Part shown: positions 9,530 to 18,763 of the stretch, piece by piece
How positions within the stretch are numbered: position 1 is the first letter of the stretch
How the letters are laid out: every line of letters starts with the position of its first letter
Source of the DNA: a bacterium
GTDB taxonomy: Bacteria; SAR324; XYD2-FULL-50-16
Direction: 5' to 3'
DNA: 64,000 nucleotides
Assembly: GCA_018829445.1 (NCBI GenBank)
Contig: JAHJTV010000074.1
Location: 170,771 to 234,770 of the forward strand
The notes under the pieces: model-generated
Databases searched by the model: none
Seen by the model: only the letters and a program-made list of their open reading frames with translations
What the model was told of the DNA's origin: nothing
Translations under genes and position numbers: made by a program

Positions 9530-9841
9530 CTATTCAGGGAGTTTTATCTTGGGATTCTCTTCATTAGGTTTGTACAACAGTAGTGTCTTACCAATCGATT
9601 GAGCTAACTGGCAGGGAACCTCAGTGGTTAATCTGTCAATAACCATTTTGAGCTCAACCTCCGAAGTCTTACCCAGTTTGACCTTGATAAGTTCATGTGT
9701 GTCCAGGGTACTTCTCACCTGTTTGATAAAATTATCCGTCAGACCACTCTTTCCGATCAATAACAATGGTTTTAATGAATGTCCCAGGCCTTTTAAAAAT
9801 TGTGCCTGTTTTCCTTTTAGTTTCGAACTGGTTTGATCCAT
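9530..9841 (-). CDS. yhbY: YhbY-family CRM-domain RNA-binding protein
   Basis: This 103-aa protein is a single CRM domain. It opens with KGKQAQFLKGLGHSLKPLL, followed by the GKSGLT loop (the conserved GxxG RNA-binding motif) and LDTHELIKVKL. YhbY binds pre-50S ribosomal particles and aids ribosome maturation. The last residues (about 90-103) are a short charged tail. It is first in a two-gene unit with the DUF457 membrane protein. Confidence 0.9.
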   Translation of the reverse strand: MDQTSSKLKGKQAQFLKGLGHSLKPLLLIGKSGLTDNFIKQVRSTLDTHELIKVKLGKTSEVELKMVIDRLTTEVPCQLAQSIGKTLLLYKPNEENPKIKLPE

Positions 9842-10017
9842 AAGTCTTCAATAAAATGATTAAAATAGTTGAGCGTTATTTGCTGGGATTTTAGTCTTGT
9901 CCCAAAAAGTCTATGACAAAGCTTATGGTAGCAAAGTTCTTATCTTATTCGAAAGAAATATTATTAACAGACTGTTTTATTAAGCAAACTACAATTGGTT
10001 TTCAGGATAATGTGGGA

Positions 10018-11787
10018 TCAGATAGATGTTGGCTCGGTCTTATCAGGAATCCGGAATTTTAGAAAAAAGGTTGTTCCTTTTCCGCTTGAATTGTTTTCAG
10101 CCCAGATCTTACCTCCCATTTCGGTTATATAATTGGCACAACTGTGCAATCCCAAACCATGCCTTCCTTTTTTGGTTGTAAAACCATAAGAGAAGATACG
10201 TTCAAGATTTTCCGGAGAAATTCCAGGCCCGTTGTCTTTTAACCTGATGAGAATAGTCTTTGAATCGATAGGATCATAACCAACTGAGATGGAGAAGCTG
10301 CGCTCATGATTTGGCACCGATGCCATAGCTTCACCGGCGTTTTTGATAATATTGATCAGTACGTGCAACAGCTTGATTCTTTGAATGGGCACTGGAGGAA
10401 CTTCCGCAAAATCCAATTTGAGATCAATGTGAAAGGCTTCAATCTGTTGGTTCATTACGGTTATGGCATCGGAAACGGTTTTTCTCAGATCTGCTTCCTC
10501 AACCAACCAGTCGAAAGTTGTATAGCTCTGCTGGGCAGAGACAATGTCTGCAATGGCATCAACCATTCTCCGCATTCGTTCAATCAATTCCTTAACCTGC
10601 AGTTGTTCTTCATCTAAACCCTCTTCAATTTTAAGGTAATAGTTCATCAACAGTTTTCCCTTTTCATCTTTGCAGATAAACTCCTCCAGAGAGTCGATGT
10701 TTTCTCTTAACAGTTCGTTTGCCTTTTTGAAATTGATCATCAGGGAGTTATTAACGACATTGTCGATTATCTGAACCGAAGTTTTAACGCTGTTTAAGAC
10801 ATTCCCAATGTTATGCACGATATCGGTTGCAATGTCAGCCATTCCAGCTTTATGAGCTTTTTCAACCAGTTCTTTATGGGTTCTTTCAAGTTCTTCCGTT
10901 CTTTCTCTGACCAGCTCTTCCAAATGATCCTTATGTCTTGCCAGCTCCTCTTCCGCTTTTTTTCTGTCAGTGATATCCATGATCATGGTAAAGCTGGACT
11001 GGATTGAACCACTTTCATCCATGATTGGACTCGAACTAACAATTCCCCATAATTCCGATCCGTCTTTTCTTATAAATTTCATATCAAACTGGCTGCTTTC
11101 TCCATTAAAGAACTTATCAGTATAATCCATGAACTTGTCGAAAAAAACAGGATCAACAAGACTGGCAAGTTCGATATTCTTCATATCTTCAATAGTATAT
11201 CCAAACATTTTGGCCGATTGTTCAGTCGCAAATTGAATCCTGTTTTGTTTATCTGTAATCCAAATTCCTTCCCTGGCTGTTTCCACAATTGTTCGGTATT
11301 GTTTTTCACTTTTCTGCAATTCCTGGTGCGCTTGTGCCAGGTTTTTGGTTTGTTCCGCGACTTTCTCCTCCAGATGCTCCTGATATTCCTTGTTTTCCCT
11401 GATCAATCTCCGCCTTTCCAAGGCTCTTTCAATAGTGTGTGCCAGCATATCCAGGTCAGTGATGGGTTTCATCAGATAATCCCAAGCACCCAATCGAAGA
11501 GCTTTAACAGCATCCTTGATCTCACCTGCACCTGAAATGACAATAATCGGGGTGTCAGGTGAAGCAGAGGTGACTTTTTCCAGGACTTCAAGACCATCAA
11601 CTACCGGCATTCTCATATCGACCAGGATTAAATCAGGTTTCTCGTTTTCAAACAATTCAAGCCCGATTCTTCCATTTTCCGCTTCCAAAACTTGATATTC
11701 ATGATCTTCCAGCAAGCTGCGAAAACTATCTCGAATATACTTTTCATCGTCAATGGTTAGGATTAAAGGCGTCTTTCTATCATTCAT
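10018..11787 (-). CDS. Response regulator-PAS-histidine kinase hybrid
   Basis: The protein has about 589 aa from the ATG at 11787. A TTG 15 nt upstream gives the 594-aa alternative, and neither has a strong ribosome site. Numbering from the TTG start, a REC domain spans 12-125 with acidic pair D18/D19, phospho-acceptor D62 (VDMRMPV) and K112. Coiled coil follows to about 165, then a PAS domain (about 165-285, RTIVETAREGIWITD). A second coiled coil has an H-box-like DIVHNIGNVLNSVKTS, and a HATPase domain ends the protein (N box HVLINIIKNAGEAM, DNGPGI, GLGLHSCANYI). With REC at the N-terminus and no membrane segment, this is a soluble sensor. Its partner is unknown. Confidence 0.88.
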   Translation of the reverse strand: MNDRKTPLILTIDDEKYIRDSFRSLLEDHEYQVLEAENGRIGLELFENEKPDLILVDMRMPVVDGLEVLEKVTSASPDTPIIVISGAGEIKDAVKALRLGAWDYLMKPITDLDMLAHTIERALERRRLIRENKEYQEHLEEKVAEQTKNLAQAHQELQKSEKQYRTIVETAREGIWITDKQNRIQFATEQSAKMFGYTIEDMKNIELASLVDPVFFDKFMDYTDKFFNGESSQFDMKFIRKDGSELWGIVSSSPIMDESGSIQSSFTMIMDITDRKKAEEELARHKDHLEELVRERTEELERTHKELVEKAHKAGMADIATDIVHNIGNVLNSVKTSVQIIDNVVNNSLMINFKKANELLRENIDSLEEFICKDEKGKLLMNYYLKIEEGLDEEQLQVKELIERMRRMVDAIADIVSAQQSYTTFDWLVEEADLRKTVSDAITVMNQQIEAFHIDLKLDFAEVPPVPIQRIKLLHVLINIIKNAGEAMASVPNHERSFSISVGYDPIDSKTILIRLKDNGPGISPENLERIFSYGFTTKKGRHGLGLHSCANYITEMGGKIWAENNSSGKGTTFFLKFRIPDKTEPTSI

Positions 11788-12061
11788 ACATCTGCCAGGC
11801 AAAATATTTGGAAACCTGTTGAAAAAAGAACATCGTTTGAAATTATCTATCAGTTGCCGTGTTTAAGTCTATTAATTTAAATATGAAATATCAAACTGTT
11901 TATAACTTTTGAATTAATATGTGAGAGGTATTAGATCGGTATTTATGAATGCGAAGAAAGAATAAATCTATTCAGAAAAACAAAGGTTTAATCTTCCCGA
12001 ATAGATAAGAAGAATTGTCTGAATTATTATGCAACTGCGACTTATAGAATGGAAAAAGTTT

Positions 12062-14101
12062 TTAAAAACAGTTATCTCCCAGGTAAAAATCTGCATACTG
12101 AACTGTTTTTTGAATCATACCAATTCTTTTTAAAGCCTTTTGTGTTTTCATAAAACCTTCTTCATTCAGAATGCCCAGGTTTTCCAAGGAGGAACCGGTG
12201 AGGAGACCAACCTCTTCCAGCATTTTTCTTTGGTGTGATTTCGAAGTTGGAAAAGCGCTTCTGGCATGATGAGTCCAGGAGCACTCCAAAGCCATCTCTT
12301 TGTCGTTTATGGCGGCCTTCCATCCTCTGATTGTTGCCCGGTTAAACTGTCGACAAGCCTCCGGATCATTCAGAAACAAATCTTTAGAGGTATACAAGCC
12401 ATCTTCGGGGAAATTATAACCGACCTCACTCAGGCGAATTAAAACAAGATCCTCCCGTGAAAATCCCTGATCCAACAAGGTAGTCAGTTCGTTGTAACTC
12501 ATAACCGCCATCACATCGATTTCACCGGATTGAATCCTGGAGATATCTGCTCCCAAATCCAAAATCTCCATGTCAAGATTATGTTCAAGGTTCATAGCCT
12601 GAATCGGATACTCAAAAATACCACCCCAGGAGCTGATCGTCTTTTGTTTCAGATCTTTGATGTTTCGAATACTCGAAGTTTTCAGAGCGACCAGCATCAA
12701 GCCGCTTTTTTGAAAGAGCTGAGACATTAAATGAATTCGAGCTCCGCGTTCAAATACTGTAAGAGCAGATGAAAGCCAGGCAGTTGCAAAGTCTATCTCA
12801 CCTTTTACCAGACTATGCAGTGCATTGGATTCGGCTCCGCCATCAACAAGCTCCACCCTGAGCCCTGCCTCTTCATAATACCCCTTTTCCATCGCGACAT
12901 AATAACCCGCAAATTGCGCCTGGGGGTACCACTGGGTTTGAATTCTGTAGGTTTTTGGCAGAATCAATTCGGGGGATAAAGTCTGTCGGTTTTCTCCAAT
13001 AGCCCTGCACCCTTTGCAAATCTGTTTTAAAGAGACCGACGTTTGAATAAGTTTAACATGAATCCGGTCGATATCCTGGCTTCGACTATGGCTGGATTCC
13101 TGGATGTTTTTAATGATTATTCCGGCATTATCAGATCGCTCGGAAAGGCTGCTGAATGCTTCCGATGTCTGACGTACCTGGGTTTCAGCGGTTTTTATCT
13201 GTTGAATGATCTTATCGGTCAATTCCTGGGTTTGTTCTGCCGCTTTTGATGATTGTCTTGCCAAGGCTCTCACTTCAGTCGCAACAACACCAAAGCCTTT
13301 ACCGGCTTTGCCTGCCCTGGCCGCTTCCAGGGAAGCATTTAATGCAATCAGGTTGGTTTGAAAGGCGATGCTGTTTATTGATCTGGCAATATTGTCTATC
13401 TTCTCGGAACTTTTGCTGATAGATGAGATTGAAGCAACCATCTCATCAACGATATCTTTGTTTTGTGCTGCAATATCCCTGGCTTCAAAAGCAATTCTAT
13501 TGGCTTTGGCAGCGTCTCTGGCAAACAGGGAGGTAGCATTTACGGAATTTTCCAAATCTGAAGATAGCTCGCTGATATGATGAAATTCCGTATCCATGTT
13601 ACCCTGGGTTTTGGCCTGATTTGATTTCTCCTTTTTAACAAGTCGATCGATTATGGCAAACATGGATTGTGATAGTCCGGATCCCAGAATTCTGTCAGCT
13701 TCTTCAAACTCCTGATCAATAGCCAGCTTCAAACCGGTTACCAAATCACTTTGTAATACATAAGGTTTACGTTTTGCTTCTGCAATTTCAAGTTTCTGTT
13801 TTAATAGTACATTGAATACTTCTCGACAGGCCTTGCCAATCTGTTCTGATAGGGTTTTATCAAAAATGAAGCGAGTTGAATCGTAGGGTTGTTTTAATAC
13901 CTGATCCAGTGCCGGCAAGATGAATCTCCTTTCGATGAACAAGTTGCCAAGGACTTTATAGATTATGCTTCCAGTGAAAACGGAAAAAACCAGGATAAAA
14001 AAGCAGTTCAATACCAAAGAGGAAACGAAATGTGATAACAGGAAAAACACGCCAACAGCAAATGCAATGATGGCTGTCGAAATTGAGATGAATCTGATCA
14101 T
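12062..14101 (-). CDS. Methyl-accepting chemotaxis protein fused to NMT1/SsuA-like ligand-binding domain
   Basis: The 679-aa protein has an N-terminal hairpin of two membrane segments (about 5-25 and 29-50) with almost no periplasmic loop. A cytoplasmic helical region and the MCP signalling core (about 190-360) follow, the latter with SIAFQTNLIALNASLEAARAG and GFGVVATEVRALARQSS. From about 385 to 640 there is an NMT1/THI5/SsuA-type substrate-binding domain (QTQWYPQAQFAGYYVAMEKG, EIDFATAWLSS, SSWGG). Such domains normally sit in the periplasm as ABC-transporter receptors, but here the order places it C-terminal and on the cytoplasmic side. It may sense a cytoplasmic pyrimidine- or sulfonate-like ligand. 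It is a lone gene, with no che genes in the window. Confidence 0.88.
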   Translation of the reverse strand: MIRFISISTAIIAFAVGVFFLLSHFVSSLVLNCFFILVFSVFTGSIIYKVLGNLFIERRFILPALDQVLKQPYDSTRFIFDKTLSEQIGKACREVFNVLLKQKLEIAEAKRKPYVLQSDLVTGLKLAIDQEFEEADRILGSGLSQSMFAIIDRLVKKEKSNQAKTQGNMDTEFHHISELSSDLENSVNATSLFARDAAKANRIAFEARDIAAQNKDIVDEMVASISSISKSSEKIDNIARSINSIAFQTNLIALNASLEAARAGKAGKGFGVVATEVRALARQSSKAAEQTQELTDKIIQQIKTAETQVRQTSEAFSSLSERSDNAGIIIKNIQESSHSRSQDIDRIHVKLIQTSVSLKQICKGCRAIGENRQTLSPELILPKTYRIQTQWYPQAQFAGYYVAMEKGYYEEAGLRVELVDGGAESNALHSLVKGEIDFATAWLSSALTVFERGARIHLMSQLFQKSGLMLVALKTSSIRNIKDLKQKTISSWGGIFEYPIQAMNLEHNLDMEILDLGADISRIQSGEIDVMAVMSYNELTTLLDQGFSREDLVLIRLSEVGYNFPEDGLYTSKDLFLNDPEACRQFNRATIRGWKAAINDKEMALECSWTHHARSAFPTSKSHQRKMLEEVGLLTGSSLENLGILNEEGFMKTQKALKRIGMIQKTVQYADFYLGDNCF

Positions 14102-14825
14102 TTTAACTCATGTTAAAAAAAGGAAAGTAATTTTCTACGAAAAAATCGTTTATTTCACCAAAAAACAACATTTTCTGTTGAACATATCTGCAGGTTTCCT
14201 CTATCAGGTCGTTTTTACCTAGTCAATATCAACTTCACTTTTGCCTTCCAGGCAACAACACCCATAAAAACAAGATAATATGAATAAAATAAAGGGCTCA
14301 CGCAAAATCTCTTCAATATCAACGTAAGTATTATTAACTCAATTGGAATCAATTAATTATTGTGGAGCAATGTTTTATTAGTTCATCTTATGACCTAATA
14401 AAACAGAATATAATGATCATGAATTCATTATGTAATAGAAGATCGAGTTCAAATGACTGCTTGACAAAAAAAATATCAGTAAGTAATACTTACCTTAGAT
14501 ATGTTTTTCATCTTTAAATAATCAACATTGGGATCTTTAACAGCGATAACTACCTGGAATAATGGAATCAAGATTGTTTAGTCTTAATATAGGTCTAATT
14601 CTCAGAATCAACCTTGAATTTGCCATTAAAACACAGCCCGCCAGGCCGGAATAAGATGTTATGCCTCGCTGCTTGCGGTGGGGAGTATTATTTGGTCAAC
14701 AGCTGTTAACTAAAAAGAGTTATATCAACAATAAAAACATAAATTTATATATTTTGGTGCTTTCCAATATTTATCTGTTTTCCTTATGGCTAAATGCTAA
14801 CAGCTAAAAAACTCAGGAGGTAAAG
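14102..14825. other. Long AT-rich upstream region of the glycyl radical locus
   Basis: These 724 bp separate the divergent chemoreceptor and glycyl radical enzyme 1. I see no gene. It contains a GC-rich patch (14638-14685), a 16-bp palindrome (14695-14710) about 115 bp before the enzyme start, a related half site (GCTAACAGC) near 14800, and a strong AGGAGG ribosome site just before 14826. The length suggests a regulated promoter region. Confidence 0.5.
14695..14710. promoter_or_regulatory. Palindromic candidate operator upstream of glycyl radical enzyme 1
   Basis: GTCAACAGCTGTTAAC is a 16-bp inverted repeat with one mismatch, about 115 bp upstream of the enzyme start. A partial copy (GCTAACAGC) lies nearer the gene. 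No regulator gene adjoins it, and the cognate factor is unknown. Confidence 0.3.
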
Positions 14826-17222
14826 ATGTCTACCAGAACACAGGAATTAATGATTAAAACACCAATCAAAGCTCAGCAGATCGCATTGGAGGAGTTGAGT
14901 GATGAAATCAGGGCAACAAGACCGGGATACTCCTGGACCTTGGATCTGGAACGGGCAAGGTTGGTTACCGAATCCTACAAACAAACCGAAAATGAACCGA
15001 TGGTGTTGCGAAGAGCGAAGGCTCTGGCTCATATTTTGGATAATATGACGCTTTATATCCGGGATGAGGAGATGATCATCGGCAACTTTGCTTCCAATCC
15101 GGACTCGGTTCCCTTTTATCCCGAATTGGCCTGGAAGTGGATAAAGCGTGAGACAGCAAAGGGACAGGTTTATGAATCCATGCTTGAGGATAATGAACGT
15201 GAGGAACTCAACGAGATCTGCAGCTACTGGGGCAACTTTTCATTGCATCATAATTTGAAAGGGTATCTACCGGAAGACCTGAAAGAGGTTTTCTGGATTT
15301 TTAATTGGGAATCTGCAACTCCTAATTACGAGAAAATACTGAAACTGGGATTGAGGGGAATCTTATCGGAAGTTGAAGAACGACTGATCCGTTTGGAAAC
15401 CGAGTACATGGATGAATCCATGAATGGAGAGGAGTACGTGCACAAGCATTGCGAACTCAATGCCATGATTCTAACCCTCAATGCAGCCATTCGCTGGTCA
15501 AAAAGGTATGCTGCATTGGCCAGAGAAAAGCAGAAATCGGAAACACTGCAGGCTAGAAAAAAAGAGTTGGGAATGATTGCTGATATCTGCGAACGCGTTC
15601 CGGAGAATCCGGCTCGCTCTTTACCTGAGGCTTTGCAGAGCTACTGGCTGATTCATCTGATTATCAATTTCATCGATCTTCCCCAGGTTGGAACCGGAAT
15701 TCGCTTTGATCAGGTCATGAACCGGTTTTATGAGCTGGATATTGAAAAAAACAAATTGAGCAGGGCGGAAGCCCAGGAATGGGTTGAGTTTGTCTTCGTC
15801 AAATTCCAGGAAACAGGTTTTCTGCATGCACCGATCTGGTCCGGATTTGGAGGAGGTGCCCTAGGATATCAGACTGTTACCATTGGTGGTGTAGATGCGG
15901 AAGGTAAGGATATTACCAACGAAATGTCCTATATTGTTTTGGATGCCATTATCAATGTAAGAGCGATCGTTCCCCCCCTAGCCCTAAGATGGCATGACGG
16001 CATTCCCAAAAAGCTTGTCTATAAAGCAATCGAAATGATGGAAGCAGGGTTGCCTCAACCGGCCATTTTTAACGACAAGGTCAATATTGTCAGACTAGTA
16101 AACTTGGGATGTCCCCTGGAAGATGCACGGAATTACTCCATCAACAATTGCATGGTACCCACTATTCCCGGCAAGAATTTCAATCATATCTCAGCCTGGG
16201 CGAGCGGCGTTCCTTTGCCCTTTTGTTTGACGACAGCCTTGGGCATGAAACCCCTGTTTATGTACAACAAAGCTGGAGAAACAATCCTTGATCCCGACTC
16301 TGTCACCTCATTTGATGAGGTGTTTGATGCCACCATTGAGAACTTCAAGTGGATTATCAAACGGTTGGTTTTGATAGGGAATATTTCCGATGCTCTCTAT
16401 AAAAAATTTGCTCCAAGACCGTTTTTATCTTCCATTATCGATGATTGTATCGAAAGGGCTGAAGACGTAAGGGATTGGAATTATAAGCCGGATTACAGAG
16501 ATGTTACCCTGTTCGGATTGAACACCGTGGCTGATTCACTGGCCGCAATCAAAAAACTGGTATTTGACGAGAAAAAGGTAACATTTGCTGAGATGATAAA
16601 TGCCTTAAAAACCAATTGGGAAGGAAGTGAAAGATTGAGAAAGTCCTGCCTGAATGCACCGAAATTTGGAAATGATGATGATTATGTCGATCTGATCTCC
16701 GCCAAATTGGCCAATAGGTTTTCACAAGAAACCCAACGCTGCCGAACGAATTTGGATACGCCGGTTATTCCCGATGGCACGGCATCGACTGCCTGGTGGA
16801 GTTTCGGACGGATTTGTCCGGCTACTCCCGATGGCAGAAAATTGGGAGATGCCTTTAATGACGGTACTATTTCTCCAATGGCGGGAAGGGATAAAAAAGG
16901 TCCAACCGCTGTTCTTAATTCAGTGGCCAAAGTCGATCCGCTTCTTAGCTGGAATCAGTTGTTTAATCAGACGATTATGCCAAACTACCTGTCGGGTCCG
17001 AATAAGGAGCTCTTTGCCCAGTATCTGAAAACATATGCCGACCTGGGAATTCACCATATTCAATTCACTACGGTAGGTCGGGATATGCTGCTGGATGCAC
17101 AGAAGCATCCGGAAAAATACCCTACGCTGCAAGTCAGGGTGGCCGGCTTTGCCGCTTATTTCATCGATCTGGATAAAAACCTCCAGGAGTCCATTATCGA
17201 TAGAACACCCCAGTGTTTTTAA
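14826..17222 (+). CDS. Glycyl radical enzyme 1 (PFL-like; lacks the Glu of dehydratases and decarboxylases)
   Basis: A 798-aa enzyme of the pyruvate formate-lyase-like superfamily. The glycyl radical site is RVAGFAAYF with Gly774, 24 residues from the C-terminus. The thiyl Cys is Cys442 in NYSINNCMVPTIPGKN. Diol dehydratases and arylacetate decarboxylases have Cys-x-Glu-Pro there, whereas this protein has Cys-Met-Val-Pro, so the general-base Glu is missing. A Cys-Met-x-Pro pattern without Glu resembles, as I recall, the fumarate-adding X-succinate synthases (BssA/AssA), but no BssB/BssC small subunits are present. Substrate is unknown: possibly fumarate addition or a novel reaction. AGGAGG precedes the ATG. 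The activase lies 545 bp downstream, beyond repeats, followed by a CoA ligase. Confidence 0.9.
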   Translation: MSTRTQELMIKTPIKAQQIALEELSDEIRATRPGYSWTLDLERARLVTESYKQTENEPMVLRRAKALAHILDNMTLYIRDEEMIIGNFASNPDSVPFYPELAWKWIKRETAKGQVYESMLEDNEREELNEICSYWGNFSLHHNLKGYLPEDLKEVFWIFNWESATPNYEKILKLGLRGILSEVEERLIRLETEYMDESMNGEEYVHKHCELNAMILTLNAAIRWSKRYAALAREKQKSETLQARKKELGMIADICERVPENPARSLPEALQSYWLIHLIINFIDLPQVGTGIRFDQVMNRFYELDIEKNKLSRAEAQEWVEFVFVKFQETGFLHAPIWSGFGGGALGYQTVTIGGVDAEGKDITNEMSYIVLDAIINVRAIVPPLALRWHDGIPKKLVYKAIEMMEAGLPQPAIFNDKVNIVRLVNLGCPLEDARNYSINNCMVPTIPGKNFNHISAWASGVPLPFCLTTALGMKPLFMYNKAGETILDPDSVTSFDEVFDATIENFKWIIKRLVLIGNISDALYKKFAPRPFLSSIIDDCIERAEDVRDWNYKPDYRDVTLFGLNTVADSLAAIKKLVFDEKKVTFAEMINALKTNWEGSERLRKSCLNAPKFGNDDDYVDLISAKLANRFSQETQRCRTNLDTPVIPDGTASTAWWSFGRICPATPDGRKLGDAFNDGTISPMAGRDKKGPTAVLNSVAKVDPLLSWNQLFNQTIMPNYLSGPNKELFAQYLKTYADLGIHHIQFTTVGRDMLLDAQKHPEKYPTLQVRVAGFAAYFIDLDKNLQESIIDRTPQCF

Positions 17223-17767
17223 TCGGTGAATTACCAAATATTCAAATCATCTGTCATTCCAGCCTTTTTTGCCGGAATCCACAGAAATTATGTTTAATTA
17301 AATTTATTAATCCCGGATCAAGTTTCGTAAGCACATTTTGCCAAGAGCAGGGAATATGATAGGGCGGGGTTACATCCCCGCTAGAACTAACTCAAAGGCG
17401 GCCACGTAGGGTCGCCCTACCGTTTTGAAACAATGCATTTTTATTTAAAATGTCCCTATTTAAGCGCTTAAGGGATCAACAGGCTGTGACACAATAGAAA
17501 AATCGAAGATTTTTCCAACATAAACAGACGTCAAGTCACACTTTTCATCCCAGATCCCCAGTCAAGCAGAGGACAAACTCGATCCGGGATCTAGTTGAAA
17601 TATATTGATTTTTACCCTGGATGCCGGATCGGAGTCCGGCATGACACAGTGCGAGCTAACTCAGCTAAGGTGCGTTTTTTGTATTGTGACATAGTCTGCA
17701 AGTCCGGGTTGACAAGACCCCGCAGGCGGCGGGAATTATACTCAAGCCTCTAAAAAAAGAGAATTAA
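17223..17767. other. Repeat-filled gap between glycyl radical enzyme 1 and its activase
   Basis: These 545 bp hold a left part of a TGTCATTCC-type intergenic repeat (from 17252), a MITE-like copy (17322-17475), and a right part ending GGATGCCGGATC...GTCCGGCATGACA (17619-17646). A TTGACA box at 17709 precedes a TATACT at 17737, but the spacing (22 bp) is too long for a standard promoter. The insertions probably uncoupled an ancestral enzyme-activase operon. Confidence 0.55.
17322..17475 (+). mobile_element. MITE-like element, copy 1
   Basis: The 92-bp core 17333-17424 matches 55940-56031 with about 8 differences (roughly 91%). It begins ACATTTTGCCAAGAGCAGGG and contains GTTACATCCCCGC and CGCCCTACCG. 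Homology continues to the right up to TTAAGCGCTTAAGGGA. The left terminal repeat seen in copy 2 looks lost here, so this copy is probably truncated. It has no coding capacity. Confidence 0.65.
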
Positions 17768-18679
17768 GTGACAGCATTAAAAGCAAATATTTTTAGTATT
17801 CAAAGATTTAGCATCCAGGACGGGCCCGGGATAAGAACAACTGTTTTTTTTAAGGGATGTCCTTTGAAGTGTAAATGGTGTTCAAATCCTGAATCACAAA
17901 ATCAATATACCGAACTGTTTTTCAGGGAGCAAAAGTGTCAGGCTTGCGGTTCTTGTGTTGAAGTCTGCAGGGAAAATGCAGTTTCTCTAAACAATGAAAA
18001 GGCAGCCATTAATCGCAGCCTATGCAACAACTGCATGGAATGCGTGGACGTCTGTTGTTCCGGGGCATTGGAAACTACGGGACAGCTCATGGATCTGGAG
18101 ACTGTTTTTGAAGAAGTGATGAGAGACAGCCTTTTCTATCAGAATTCAAATGGGGGTGTAACCCTTTCCGGTGGTGAACCCCTTTCCCAGCCCGAATTTG
18201 CTTTGGAACTGCTTAAACGATGCAAGCAGAAATCATTGGATACTACCGTTGATACCTGTGGTTTTGTCAGCTGGGAAACATTTGAAAAAGTGTTACCCTA
18301 TACTGATCGTATCCTTTTTGATTTGAAGCATTTGGATTCCAGCGACCATTTGGAAGGCACTGCAGTAAAAAATGAAATAATACTTGAAAACCTGAGAAAA
18401 ATCCTAAAGACTGACAACACTCAATTATGGATCAGAATCCCAGTTATTTTCGGATACAATGATTCAACTGATCACTTTATCAGGATCACCGATCACTTGA
18501 AACGATTGAGAATCGAGAAAGTTTCACTTTTGGCGTACCATCAATGGGGAGCTCCTAAGTATGGCTACCTTGGAAAAGACTATCCGTTGCAACAAACAGA
18601 ATCCCCCAGCCAGGATAAAATGGAAAGTCTTAAGGAAATAATGGAAGAAGGAGGTTTGAGCGTTACAATCGGATATTGA
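17768..18679 (+). CDS. Glycyl radical enzyme activase 1 (radical SAM)
   Basis: A 303-aa protein starting at GTG. The radical SAM motif C31-x3-C35-x2-C38 lies in FKGCPLKCKWCSNPE, preceded by the activase hallmark DGPGIRTTVFFKG. Two ferredoxin-type 4Fe-4S clusters follow (C57/60/63/67 and C86/89/92/96), as in activases of the 4-hydroxyphenylacetate decarboxylase and benzylsuccinate synthase classes but not of PFL itself. The SAM-binding GGEPL motif is present. It installs the glycyl radical on a partner, by position enzyme 1. It is spaced 84 bp from the CoA ligase. Confidence 0.9.
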   Translation: MTALKANIFSIQRFSIQDGPGIRTTVFFKGCPLKCKWCSNPESQNQYTELFFREQKCQACGSCVEVCRENAVSLNNEKAAINRSLCNNCMECVDVCCSGALETTGQLMDLETVFEEVMRDSLFYQNSNGGVTLSGGEPLSQPEFALELLKRCKQKSLDTTVDTCGFVSWETFEKVLPYTDRILFDLKHLDSSDHLEGTAVKNEIILENLRKILKTDNTQLWIRIPVIFGYNDSTDHFIRITDHLKRLRIEKVSLLAYHQWGAPKYGYLGKDYPLQQTESPSQDKMESLKEIMEEGGLSVTIGY

Positions 18680-18763
18680 GGAGAGCTTCATTTCATAAAA
18701 TCTATTTTAATAAGCAAATTCAAAACATTGTTTTGATTGGCATAACAAAAAGGGGAGATATTT

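Noticed and set aside
17709..17742. TTGACA...TATACT as promoter of activase 1
   Set aside because: The 22-bp spacing is outside the normal range. Listed only as a weak possibility.
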